Shown here: positions 1 to 5,515 of the stretch, in pieces | Layout of the letters: each line of letters starts with the position of its first letter | Position numbering within the stretch: position 1 is the stretch's first letter | NCBI GenBank assembly: GCA_934131695.1 | Contig: CAKOZV010000030.1 | Location: 1-8,224 of the forward strand | Length of the DNA: 8,224 bases | Origin: an uncultured Bacilli bacterium | GTDB lineage: Bacteria > Bacillota_I > Bacilli_A > RF39 > UBA660 | Direction: 5' to 3' | The notes under the pieces: model-generated | What the model saw: only the letters and a program-made list of their open reading frames with translations | Databases searched by the model: none | What the model was told of the DNA's origin: nothing | Program-made: the position numbers and the translations under genes

Positions 1-19
1 TTTGACCTTTTGAAGCCAT
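1..19 (-). CDS. IS3-family transposase OrfA, N-terminal fragment
   Basis: Only the first six codons (MASKGQ) are inside the window, starting with ATG at 19-17 and running off the left edge. The start is supported by a strong ribosome binding site (GGAGG at 34-30) ten bases upstream. The assignment to the small DNA-binding OrfA rests on position just inside an IS150-like terminal repeat, not on protein homology, because six residues cannot show family membership. In this family OrfA is normally joined to the OrfB integrase by -1 frameshifting to give the active transposase. Confidence 0.5.
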
Positions 20-40
20 AAAAAATACACCTCCTTTCGG

Positions 41-58
41 AAGTGTATTATAACACTT
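41..58 (-). promoter_or_regulatory. IS -10 box inside an inverted repeat
   Basis: On the minus strand a consensus TATAAT (52-47) is flanked by perfect 6-base inverted arms, AAGTGT and ACACTT. It lies upstream of the orfA ribosome binding site, which reads AAAGGAGGTG on the minus strand at about 28-37. No good -35 box lies 16-18 bases upstream, which fits an IS3-type promoter that is weak until the two ends join. The arms could be a repressor site or chance symmetry. Confidence 0.45.
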
Positions 59-77
59 TTGTTGAACTGCTTTTTTT

Positions 78-104
78 GATGTCTACTTTACGGGGTGCAG
101 TTCA
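78..104 (-). repeat. Terminal inverted repeat of the IS
   Basis: The 27-base outer end of the element, tip at 104. It starts TGAACTGC, contains an ACCCC block and a TAGACA hexamer at 85-80. In IS3-family elements an outward -35-like hexamer in one terminal repeat can pair with the -10 of the other end when the circle forms; whether TAGACA does that here is inference. The 8-base tip recurs in opposite orientation at 63-70, so 63-70 and 97-104 could pair as hairpin arms. Confidence 0.68.
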
Positions 105-189
105 TAAAATTATTGCTACTTTATTGATTCTTATATTAATCGTTGTGGTGAAAAGTTGTAGATAACTATGACAATGGCACTAACTTAGC

Positions 190-219
190 AAAAACTCGAG
201 CTATCACAGTTCGAGTTTT
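190..219 (-). terminator. Rho-independent terminator of the 301-aa gene
   Basis: A perfect 9-base inverted repeat, AAAACTCGA (191-199) and TCGAGTTTT (211-219), with an 11-base loop, lies about 10 bases past the stop codon. On the minus strand the stem runs into TTTTT (194-190). The U tract is partly inside the stem, as is common in AT-rich genomes. The stem also ends in TTTT on the plus strand, so it may work in both directions and insulate the gene from the IS. Confidence 0.72.
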
Positions 220-229
220 ATAATATAAA

Positions 230-1135
230 TTATTTTTTTAATAATGATTTTACTAATACCTTTGCCTTTTTCAAAGGATTTTTTTTCTTATCAGTAACAG
301 TAACAGCTTTTTCAGTATTAGTATAATCTTTACTAATTGCATTATCAATTTCTTCAGTAGAAATATTTAAATTCATTTTTTCATTAAATTCATTTATAAA
401 TCTCTTAGATCTTTCATAACCTCTTTCAGGAGTAGTATTAGGAGAATATAATATTTTTAATGCTACTAGCTGTAATACTTTATTTCTTAACTCAACATCA
501 CAATTATGATCATACACACTCTCTTCTAATTCAGTAAAACTAAATTCATCACTATACTTTTCTTTAAACAAATTCAACAATTCATCTAATGTAATATTAT
601 CAGTATTAACATAATTTTTTAAATTACAATCAATTTCTACTTTTCCACTGTCAGCATCAGCATACAACAAGAAATCAGGTACTTTACTACTCGTTAAAAT
701 TTGATTAGATCCAATATTTTTTCTATGTATACTCATAAATAGTACTGACTTATGTCCAGTTATTTCATTATTATCACCATATATGTTCTTTCTACCAAAA
801 CCAGTAGAACGATAGTCACACTCCATTAAGCATAACTCTTCGTGTGGTAATCTATACATCAATTGTTTTATATCCATTAATTTCGATAGTGATTTTATAT
901 TTTCAAAATCAAAATATTTTATTCCTTCATAAAATTCCATTTCACGTTCTGGATATTTAATCTCATACCAATTTGTAATATTATCTATAAGTTCCTGCAA
1001 GTCTTCAATATCAATAAAAGGATGATAGCCATTCTTTACCGATTTTTTAAGCCAAGATAACAATTCTTTATTTTTTAACACTTCATATTTTTTTGAGTCC
1101 TGCTCATAAAATTTTTCTGCTTCTGCTATTGTCAT
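230..1135 (-). CDS. Hypothetical protein, 301 aa, function unknown
   Basis: I do not recognise this protein. The start is the ATG at 1135: a GGGAGGC ribosome binding site lies seven bases upstream, whereas the longer frame begins with TTG at 1162 ahead of that site. It has no signal peptide or membrane segment and looks cytoplasmic. The N-terminal 105 residues are mostly predicted helix, rich in Lys, Glu and Tyr. Residues 130-170 look like beta strands (VLFMSIHRK, PDFLLYADA, KVEIDC). Residues 182-255 are helical again. The last 20 residues form a basic, amphipathic tail (KKKNPLKKAKVLVKSLLKK) after a Thr/Asp linker, which might bind nucleic acid or membrane; that is inference. It is a single gene with its own promoter and terminator between an IS and a divergent gene, which suggests accessory rather than core function. 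Confidence 0.8.
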   Translation of the reverse strand: MTIAEAEKFYEQDSKKYEVLKNKELLSWLKKSVKNGYHPFIDIEDLQELIDNITNWYEIKYPEREMEFYEGIKYFDFENIKSLSKLMDIKQLMYRLPHEELCLMECDYRSTGFGRKNIYGDNNEITGHKSVLFMSIHRKNIGSNQILTSSKVPDFLLYADADSGKVEIDCNLKNYVNTDNITLDELLNLFKEKYSDEFSFTELEESVYDHNCDVELRNKVLQLVALKILYSPNTTPERGYERSKRFINEFNEKMNLNISTEEIDNAISKDYTNTEKAVTVTDKKKNPLKKAKVLVKSLLKK

Positions 1136-1161
1136 ATAAAAGCCTCCCATTTGTAATAACA

Positions 1162-1190
1162 ATTATAACATAATTTTTTTACAGTACAAA
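1162..1190 (-). promoter_or_regulatory. Promoter of the 301-aa gene
   Basis: On the minus strand TATAAT lies at 1167-1162, preceded by TGT, giving an extended -10 (TGnTATAAT). A poor -35 (TTGTAC, 1189-1184) stands 16 bases upstream. The extended -10 may compensate for the weak -35. The leader before the ATG at 1135 would be only about 20 bases. Confidence 0.6.
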
Positions 1191-1285
1191 TGAAAAATTA
1201 TGTAATAATAAGTAATAGTGAGAAGAAAATTGATACTGATACTTTATTACAAGTTTGTGAAATCTTAGATAAAGTTACTCACTAA
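1190..1285 (+). pseudogene. Possible remnant of an Xre-type HTH regulator
   Basis: A 31-codon open frame begins with ATG at 1190 and ends with TAA at 1283-1285. It has no ribosome binding site and overlaps the edge of the minus-strand promoter, so it is unlikely to be a working gene. Its middle, KKIDTDTLLQVCEILDK, resembles the recognition-helix-to-last-helix part of small Cro/CI (HTH_26-like) regulators, where a pattern like RIDFDTLxKICxAL is common. The first three helices of that domain are absent upstream. It may be the decayed tail of a regulator of the flanking genes, or chance. The resemblance is judged by eye. Confidence 0.25.
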
Positions 1286-1331
1286 CTAATGAAATAGTTC
1301 TTGATAACAAGATAAAAAATTAATTAAAAAA

Positions 1332-1360
1332 TAGACCTTTACATAATATTATTGTATAAT
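1332..1360 (+). promoter_or_regulatory. Promoter of the 185-aa gene
   Basis: A consensus TATAAT (1355-1360) lies 17 bases after TAGACC (1332-1337), which matches four of six bases of TTGACA. Transcription should start near 1367, just before a strong AGGGAGGG ribosome binding site (1371-1378), giving a leader of about 20 bases. The gene is therefore likely transcribed on its own. Confidence 0.6.
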
Positions 1361-1387
1361 ATCTAAATACAGGGAGGGTTATATTAA

Positions 1388-1945
1388 ATGAGTGATTTAG
1401 AAAAAAAATATGAGGAAATAAGAAATAAAAGGATGCAAATTGAAACTGAACTTAAATTATTAGAAAACAGTGAAACTGTTAAAAAATATTTTGCACTTAG
1501 TAAAGTGGAAGATGAATTATTTAAGGAAGAAAGTCAAATATATCAAGAAATAAAATTTAATGAATTTGAAAATTGTGAACACTTATTTGTTGACACCATA
1601 GAAAGCAATGAATATAATAGATTTTGTGCTTGTGTAAAATGTGGACTTGATTCTACTACTTTAAGAGAAGATAAGAGTTGGCTTAATCCTGACAGATTAG
1701 CTTCTTATAACTATATAAAAGAACATTTAGATGGTGATCATAATTTAACTAAAATTAAAGGAATACATACTAATTTGATACTTCCGTTTGAAATAGCACA
1801 AGATATATATCATCAGGTAATTGCTGAACATAGTGATATTGATGACTTACAAATAGCAGAATATATGAAAGAAAAATCCTATCATACACAATTTACAGAA
1901 ATAAAGCCTAAAAATTTTGTACTAACAAAGAAATGTAGTAAATAG
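1388..1945 (+). CDS. Hypothetical coiled-coil / zinc-ribbon-like protein, 185 aa
   Basis: Not a protein I recognise. ATG at 1388 follows AGGGAGGG with a nine-base spacer, so the start is secure. Residues 1-58 form a charged helix with heptad-like Leu/Ile spacing and many Glu and Lys, likely a coiled coil. Residues 63-85 then hold a metal-site-like cluster: Cys63 and His65 (CEH), and Cys80, Cys82 and Cys85 in the stretch FCACVKCG, the knuckle layout of a zinc ribbon. Residues 95-185 are mixed helix and loop with several His residues. There is no signal peptide or membrane segment, so it should be cytoplasmic. It has its own promoter and terminator and diverges from the 301-aa gene. A nucleic-acid or protein-binding role is possible but not shown. 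Confidence 0.82.
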   Translation: MSDLEKKYEEIRNKRMQIETELKLLENSETVKKYFALSKVEDELFKEESQIYQEIKFNEFENCEHLFVDTIESNEYNRFCACVKCGLDSTTLREDKSWLNPDRLASYNYIKEHLDGDHNLTKIKGIHTNLILPFEIAQDIYHQVIAEHSDIDDLQIAEYMKEKSYHTQFTEIKPKNFVLTKKCSK

Positions 1946-1966
1946 TTTATTTACATTTCTTTTTTT
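1927..1966 (+). terminator. Terminator overlapping the 3' end of the 185-aa gene
   Basis: A perfect 11-base inverted repeat, AAAGAAATGTA (1927-1937) and TACATTTCTTT (1952-1962), is followed by more T residues to 1966. The left arm lies within the last codons and the stop codon (TAG, 1943-1945) falls in the loop. This is a standard intrinsic terminator for the plus strand. Confidence 0.8.
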
Positions 1967-2023
1967 ATAGAAACCTAGCTTTTTTTCTAATCTTGATTCA
2001 TTAATATAATAAGTATATTTGTA

Positions 2024-2050
2024 AAAGAATTAATTTAATTTCAATTCTTT
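2024..2050 (+). repeat. Hairpin ahead of the small membrane gene
   Basis: A perfect 8-base inverted repeat, AAAGAATT (2024-2031) and AATTCTTT (2043-2050), with an 11-base loop. It has no following T tract, so it is not a clear terminator. It ends three bases before an alternative ATG at 2053 and could mask that start, or be chance in AT-rich DNA. Confidence 0.3.
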
Positions 2051-2079
2051 ATATGATTTATTTAATTGAAGATTTGTGT

Positions 2080-2232
2080 ATGATAAGGATTTTGTCAATA
2101 CCAATTGGGTTAGAAGCATTATTTATATACTTATTAGTATTTATAGCAATAACATTATATATGATATCAATTACTTTTAACTTAACTAAAAGAAAGGAAT
2201 TAGAAAAAAACAAAGAAAGGGAGTATCCTTAA
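2080..2232 (+). CDS. Small single-pass membrane protein, 50 aa
   Basis: A short frame with convincing protein character. After MIRILSIPIG comes a continuous hydrophobic segment (about residues 10-33, with LFIYLLVFIAITLYM), then a highly charged cytoplasmic-type tail rich in Lys and Glu (TKRKELEKNKEREYP). That is the profile of a one-span membrane peptide with its C-terminus inside. The ATG at 2080 has only a weak GAAG eight bases upstream. An in-frame ATG at 2053 would add nine residues but has no ribosome binding site and follows a hairpin. The stop codon (2230-2232) shares a base with the next frame, so the two look like a translationally coupled pair. The function is unknown, and it may be part of a decaying module together with its broken neighbour. 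Confidence 0.5.
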   Translation: MIRILSIPIGLEALFIYLLVFIAITLYMISITFNLTKRKELEKNKEREYP

Positions 2233-2590
2233 TTACCACTCTACTACTAATATTAATACTTATATTATTTATTTCTATTAACATTTTCGAAAATAAACAT
2301 TTAATTAACAATAGTATTGGAGACGGAGATATATTTACATATGCTATCGGAGAGAATTTTTGTAAACAATTAGATTTAGGAATAGATATCGAAGGAAATT
2401 ACTTAAAAAATTTTTATCTAAAAATACAGTTGAAATAAAAGATATAAATGATATTACTAACATAGCAAACTATAAAATTGTTTTTAGTAAAAAAGATAGT
2501 ATATTGATTTATAAAAATAACAAACAACTATGCAAAATTAATAATAAGTTGCATTACTTTAATATAGACTTTCAAAGAGACTTTACATAA
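2232..2590 (+). pseudogene. Frameshifted membrane-anchored protein gene (about 119 codons)
   Basis: Two adjoining frames make one sensible protein. Frame one runs from ATT at 2232 to TAA at 2436-2438 and encodes a long hydrophobic stretch (TTLLLILILILFISI) followed by a soluble part. From 2411 the -1 frame continues without a stop to TAA at 2588-2590, with similar composition and beta-strand-like segments (YKIVFSKKDSILIY, LCKINNKLHYFNIDF). One missing base in A6/T5 (2405-2415) explains the break. The start is also irregular: the previous stop gives TAATT where coupled genes usually have TAATG, while a good AAAGGGAG lies at 2216-2223. The frame is open back to 2190 and reads RKKQRKGVSLITTLLL, vaguely like a type IV pseudopilin leader but lacking the usual Glu at +5. 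I cannot name the family. It could be a pseudogene, a sequencing error, or a frameshift-expressed gene. Confidence 0.5.
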
Positions 2591-2619
2591 AAAATTAGAA
2601 TTATAAGAAATAAATAATT
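2589..2619 (-). terminator. Weak candidate terminator after scpB
   Basis: On the minus strand an A/T-only stem (AATTAT with ATAATT, 9-base loop) is followed within a few bases by TTTTTT (2594-2589), just past the scpB stop. The stem is weak, but nothing better lies between scpB and the convergent broken gene. Confidence 0.3.
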
Positions 2620-2624
2620 ACACT

Positions 2625-3194
2625 CTAACTATCAATTTCTTTATATTTAGATTCATATAAATCTACTTCTTCTTCCTCTTTTTTCTCACTACTTAAGAAA
2701 TCACGCATATCAGGTAATTCTTCAATACTAGCAAGTCCAAAATAATCTAGAAAATCACTTGTTGTTTCATAAAGAATTGGTCTACCTGGTAAACTACTTC
2801 TACCAGACTCTTTGATAAAGCCCTTAGCCACTAGTTTTCTAACCATCTGTGCACTGGCAATTCCTCTTAACTGATCTATTTGAATTCTAGTTAATGGTTG
2901 ATTATAAGCAACAATAGCAAGAGTTTCTAAAGCTGCTTGACTAAGTGAGTGAGTTTCTTTATTTTCAAGTAGTTTTTGATAATACAAATGATGTTCCTTC
3001 TTAGTAGTAAGCTTAAGTTTATTACCTAAAAATTCTATTTTTATTCCCCTACTATCTTTAGAATATTCTTCCTGTAAAGTAGCAATTAACACTTTAATCT
3101 CTTCAAAATCTATTTCTAGTATATCTTTTATTTGTTCAAGAGATAAGCCATCATCACCTACTACAAATAATAACCCTTCAAGTACTGCTTCCAT
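2625..3194 (-). CDS. scpB: Segregation and condensation protein B (ScpB)
   Basis: ScpB forms a dimer that binds the central part of the ScpA kleisin in the bacterial SMC condensin complex, which compacts and segregates replicated chromosomes. The 189-aa product has the usual family size and the two winged-helix layout: residues 1-75 form the first, about 83-155 the second. The second holds the family signature, LSQAALETLAIVAYNQPLTR followed by QIDQLRG, and later GRSSLPGRPILYETTSDFL. The tail from about 160 is acidic and variable. The start is ATG at 3194, since the upstream GTG at 3209 lies in the ribosome binding site region (GAGGGGG), which is itself inside the end of scpA. The gene begins one base after the scpA stop, so the two are surely co-transcribed and probably translationally coupled. 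Confidence 0.96.
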   Translation of the reverse strand: MEAVLEGLLFVVGDDGLSLEQIKDILEIDFEEIKVLIATLQEEYSKDSRGIKIEFLGNKLKLTTKKEHHLYYQKLLENKETHSLSQAALETLAIVAYNQPLTRIQIDQLRGIASAQMVRKLVAKGFIKESGRSSLPGRPILYETTSDFLDYFGLASIEELPDMRDFLSSEKKEEEEVDLYESKYKEIDS

Positions 3195-3195
3195 T

Positions 3196-3900
3196 TTATA
3201 CCCCCTCACAAATTATTTCATCATAGATTCCTTCTTGATGAATAATTAACTCCTTATTCTTAGCCATTTCTAAAATAGCTAGAAAAGTAACTACTATATA
3301 TTCTTTAGTTCTAACAGAAAACATTTGATAAAATGATACTTTACCTCTTTCTTTCAGTAATTTTTTTATCTCATATCTTCTACTAGATACTGATATACCT
3401 TTTTTGGTCACTTTAGTATTAAGTGGTTTTTCTTCTTCTTTTCTTATTAAAAATTTTTTAAAGGCATCTATTAATAAATCAATAGAACCACCCTCAAAAG
3501 TAGTCTCTTCTTCTTGATAATTACTATACTTTTCTGGAGCTTTAGTATATATTTCACTTCTTAACTCTTCTTTTTCTTTTAAGTCTTTACTTATCTCTTT
3601 ATAGGCTTGATACTCTAATAATTTATTAACTAATTCTTCTCTTGGATCTTCCTCTTCTTCTTTTTCATTCTCTTGTTGTTTTCTAGGAAGTAACATCTTT
3701 GCTTTTATCTCAATTAATTCACTAGCTAAAACTAAATATTCTGATATTTCCAAATTAACTTTTTCCATATTATTGATATATTTAAGATATTGTTCTGTTA
3801 TTAAGTTTATCTCAATATCAAAGATATCCATTTTATTTTCTTTTATAAGATGAAGAAGCAAATCAAGTGGTCCTTCAAATCCCTCTACTCTAAACTCCAT
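3196..3900 (-). CDS. scpA: Segregation and condensation protein A (ScpA, kleisin)
   Basis: ScpA is the kleisin that bridges the two heads of the SMC dimer and recruits ScpB. The 234-aa product is near the usual family length. Residues 1-75 are the conserved N-terminal SMC-neck-binding domain, with FEGPLDLLLHLIKENKMDIF at 8-27 and SEYLVLASELIEIKAKMLLP at 53-72. Residues 75-160 are the acidic, charged linker that ScpB dimers clasp. Residues 175-230 form the C-terminal winged helix for the SMC head cap (GKVSFYQMF, then VTFLAILEMAKNKEL). ATG at 3900 follows AAAGGTTGAT, a good ribosome binding site. Its promoter lies in the short gap behind the 374-aa gene. Only scpB follows it here; the usual neighbours of scpAB in many Bacillota are absent from this window. 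Confidence 0.96.
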   Translation of the reverse strand: MEFRVEGFEGPLDLLLHLIKENKMDIFDIEINLITEQYLKYINNMEKVNLEISEYLVLASELIEIKAKMLLPRKQQENEKEEEEDPREELVNKLLEYQAYKEISKDLKEKEELRSEIYTKAPEKYSNYQEEETTFEGGSIDLLIDAFKKFLIRKEEEKPLNTKVTKKGISVSSRRYEIKKLLKERGKVSFYQMFSVRTKEYIVVTFLAILEMAKNKELIIHQEGIYDEIICEGV

Positions 3901-3921
3901 ACTATCAACCTTTCACTTGAA

Positions 3922-3950
3922 ATTATAGCAAATAATAAAGGTTTTGACAA
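3922..3950 (-). promoter_or_regulatory. scpAB promoter
   Basis: On the minus strand TTGTCA (3950-3945) and a perfect TATAAT (3927-3922) are separated by exactly 17 bases, and TGC before the -10 makes it an extended -10. It lies wholly in the 51-base gap between the 374-aa gene and scpA. No terminator is visible for the upstream gene, so read-through may add to scpAB expression. Confidence 0.82.
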
Positions 3951-3951
3951 A

Positions 3952-5076
3952 TTACAACTTTTTACCTTCTTCTTGTGTTAAAGAAGTATCATTCCATTCT
4001 ATGTCATCATCAAAAAAGTCATCATCAAAGACAAAATCATCTGTATTTTGAATAGTACTAATAGGAGCAGAAATAGATTCTTTAGATTTTTTTAATTCTT
4101 TTTCCGTCTGCAAGAAAGGCAAAGCTTTAGTAACAGTAGCAAAACCATTTGATAAATCTGATAGTAATTCTTTATATCTTTCTTCACTCATAACATCTGG
4201 ATAACCTAATTTAATTGAATTAAATGTATAATTTAACTGTTCTATATACTCTGGTATTTTTTTAATATCAATTTTTTCTTCACTTTTACCTTTTCTTTCT
4301 ACAGTTGATACTTCTGATGATTTAAATTTCTTAAGATTTTCCCTCATTATACTAGCTACTTTATCATTGTCTAATTTCTTATTTTCTCTATATATGCTAG
4401 TATCTTTTACTAATCCAGTATAATCATGATTTCTATTATATTTAGGATTAATTATTATCTTTTTTTCATCTACATCTACATAACAGGCAATGAAATCGGG
4501 ATTAATTTTATAATCTTGAGCCCCATACATAACATAACCTGTTTCTTGATAATGATTCCAAAGGCCTTCTTTATAGTAACACTCATAAGGAATAGCAATC
4601 ATTATTAAACCCTTATAGTTCCTGTGTCTCCAGTTTAATAATTTCTCATATTTATCATAATGCATTTCACCTGCTCCATAAGCCATTGATTGAGAAACAG
4701 CAGTAGATGAAATACTTGGATACAGATACTTCAACCCCTCTTCACATATTTTAGGACATTTATCTGGATAAGTTCCATGAAGAGCTACTATCGTTTGTTG
4801 TTTATCAAGTTCTGTCAACAGTTTATCAAATTTATCAATAAAATCCTCACCAAAATATGCACGTGCTTCCTCCTCTGTTTCATGTCGTTCTAATACAGTT
4901 TTTTCTCTTTTAATTTTTATATCATTTAAAAATTTATTTACTGATTCTACTAACACTGAAACATTTTCTCTAGTACAACTTTCATAATAGTTGGTATCTT
5001 TAAGCAATTTTATTACCTTATCTATATCTTCATTATTATAATAATAATTATTTACTAGTGCTTCATATTTAATCAT
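3952..5076 (-). CDS. Hypothetical protein, 374 aa, HGT motif and acidic tail
   Basis: Not confidently assigned. The start is ATG at 5076, nine bases after AGAGGTG; the longer frame's GTG at 5088 is part of that site. Residues 1-90 are helical and charged. The central part, about 96-215, is alpha/beta and most likely enzymatic or ligand-binding: TIVALHGTYPD (HGT at 100-102), then ICEEGLKY, MAYGAGEM, GLIMIAIPYECYY and FIACYVDVDEKKIIINPKY. A His-Gly-Thr strand followed by an 'I..eGL' helix and a Tyr-containing segment recalls ADP-ribosyltransferase folds, but I see no assured H-Y-E triad. Residues 270-335 are helical. Residues 346-363 are extremely acidic and aromatic (FVFDDDFFDDDIEW), like a binding tail or a nucleic-acid mimic. 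There is no signal peptide. It lies upstream of scpAB and diverges from the RNHCP gene. Confidence 0.8.
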   Translation of the reverse strand: MIKYEALVNNYYYNNEDIDKVIKLLKDTNYYESCTRENVSVLVESVNKFLNDIKIKREKTVLERHETEEEARAYFGEDFIDKFDKLLTELDKQQTIVALHGTYPDKCPKICEEGLKYLYPSISSTAVSQSMAYGAGEMHYDKYEKLLNWRHRNYKGLIMIAIPYECYYKEGLWNHYQETGYVMYGAQDYKINPDFIACYVDVDEKKIIINPKYNRNHDYTGLVKDTSIYRENKKLDNDKVASIMRENLKKFKSSEVSTVERKGKSEEKIDIKKIPEYIEQLNYTFNSIKLGYPDVMSEERYKELLSDLSNGFATVTKALPFLQTEKELKKSKESISAPISTIQNTDDFVFDDDFFDDDIEWNDTSLTQEEGKKL

Positions 5077-5101
5077 AAATAAGTTCACCTCTTTTTATTT
5101 A

Positions 5102-5130
5102 ATCATAACAAATAATAGCATTATTTTCAA
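5102..5130 (-). promoter_or_regulatory. Promoter of the 374-aa gene
   Basis: On the minus strand TTGAAA (5130-5125), a 17-base spacer and TATGAT (5107-5102) preceded by TGT (extended -10). Both hexamers match consensus in five of six positions. It overlaps the region used by the divergent RNHCP promoter, so the two may compete for polymerase. Confidence 0.72.
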
Positions 5131-5135
5131 ATTAT

Positions 5136-5144
5136 TGTTATACT
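5136..5144 (+). promoter_or_regulatory. Extended -10 promoter of the RNHCP gene
   Basis: TGT followed by TATACT (5139-5144) forms an extended -10. No recognisable -35 lies 17 bases upstream. Transcription would begin only a few bases before the AGGTGGTGAT ribosome binding site (5147-5156). Confidence 0.5.
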
Positions 5145-5159
5145 TTAGGTGGTGATTTT

Positions 5160-5462
5160 ATGAAACAGTTTGTTAAAAAAGATGAGGCATTTACTTGTAT
5201 TAATTGTGGTAAAGAAGTTGATCCTTTAGGATATACAACAAGAGATCATTGTCCACACTGTCTTTATTCCATTCATATAGATATTATGCCTGGTGATAGA
5301 GCTAATCCTTGTAAAGGTATTTTAAAACCAATTGGTATTGAAAAATTTAAGGATACTTATAAGATTGTCTATCGATGTGAAAAGTGTCATGAAGAACATA
5401 AAAATATAATGGCCACTGATGACAATCTAGATGAAATCATTAATATTTCTAAAGGAGTTTAA
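5160..5462 (+). CDS. RNHCP-domain zinc-binding protein
   Basis: A 100-aa protein of the RNHCP family, named for its conserved motif; members are small, cysteine-rich and of unknown biochemical role, presumably zinc-binding and cytoplasmic. The pairs are CINC at 13-16, CPHC at 31-34 and CEKC at 73-76, with Cys51 between. The core RDHCPHCLYSIHID then PGDRANPCKGILKPIGI matches the family order closely, and the ending has the typical ATDDN (85-89). The name motif here is Arg-Asp-His-Cys-Pro, with Asp in place of Asn. The length and start are normal: ATG at 5160 is preceded by AGGTGGTGAT. It is a single gene with its own terminator, divergent from the 374-aa gene and convergent with the sortase. 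Confidence 0.9.
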   Translation: MKQFVKKDEAFTCINCGKEVDPLGYTTRDHCPHCLYSIHIDIMPGDRANPCKGILKPIGIEKFKDTYKIVYRCEKCHEEHKNIMATDDNLDEIINISKGV

Positions 5463-5472
5463 CTCTTTTTTT
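5451..5472 (+). terminator. Terminator of the RNHCP gene
   Basis: The stem AAAGGAG (5451-5457) pairs with CTCTTTT (5463-5469) with one G-U pair around a five-base loop containing the stop codon, and T residues run to 5472. It is a short stem with a good T tract at the right position. Confidence 0.65.
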
Positions 5473-5478
5473 ATTATA

Positions 5479-5515
5479 GAAAAAAGACTAACTAGCCTCA
5501 TTACTTATAGTCTTT
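5479..5515 (-). terminator. Terminator of the sortase gene
   Basis: An 8-base perfect inverted repeat, TAGTCTTT (5508-5515) and AAAGACTA (5483-5490), spans the end of the sortase coding region and its stop. On the minus strand it is followed by TTTTTTC. The loop is 17 bases. It faces the RNHCP terminator, so the convergent genes are separated by two terminators. Confidence 0.65.

Larger units (their letters stand above)
1..104 (-). mobile_element. IS3-family (IS150-like) insertion sequence, one end only
   Basis: The end of an insertion sequence that continues beyond the left edge. Read on the minus strand, position 104 inward begins TGAACTGCACCCCG, then TAAAGTAGACATC. This is the style of terminal repeat found in IS150-like members of the IS3 family. 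It is followed inward by a -10 box, a near-perfect ribosome binding site and an ATG, the normal layout of the left end of such an element with orfA first. The other end, the target-site duplication and nearly all of the transposase lie outside the window, so completeness and activity cannot be judged. Bases 105-187, just outside the element, contain nothing I recognise. Confidence 0.72.

Noticed and set aside
1216..1285. Distant inverted repeat TAGTGAG / CTCACTA
   Set aside because: Seven-base arms separated by over 50 bases, with no matching structure between, are expected by chance and overlap the regulator remnant.
4426..4608. Plus-strand 60-codon open frame
   Set aside because: It lies wholly inside the 374-aa gene on the other strand, is just the low-complexity reverse reading of AT-rich codons, and has no ribosome binding site.
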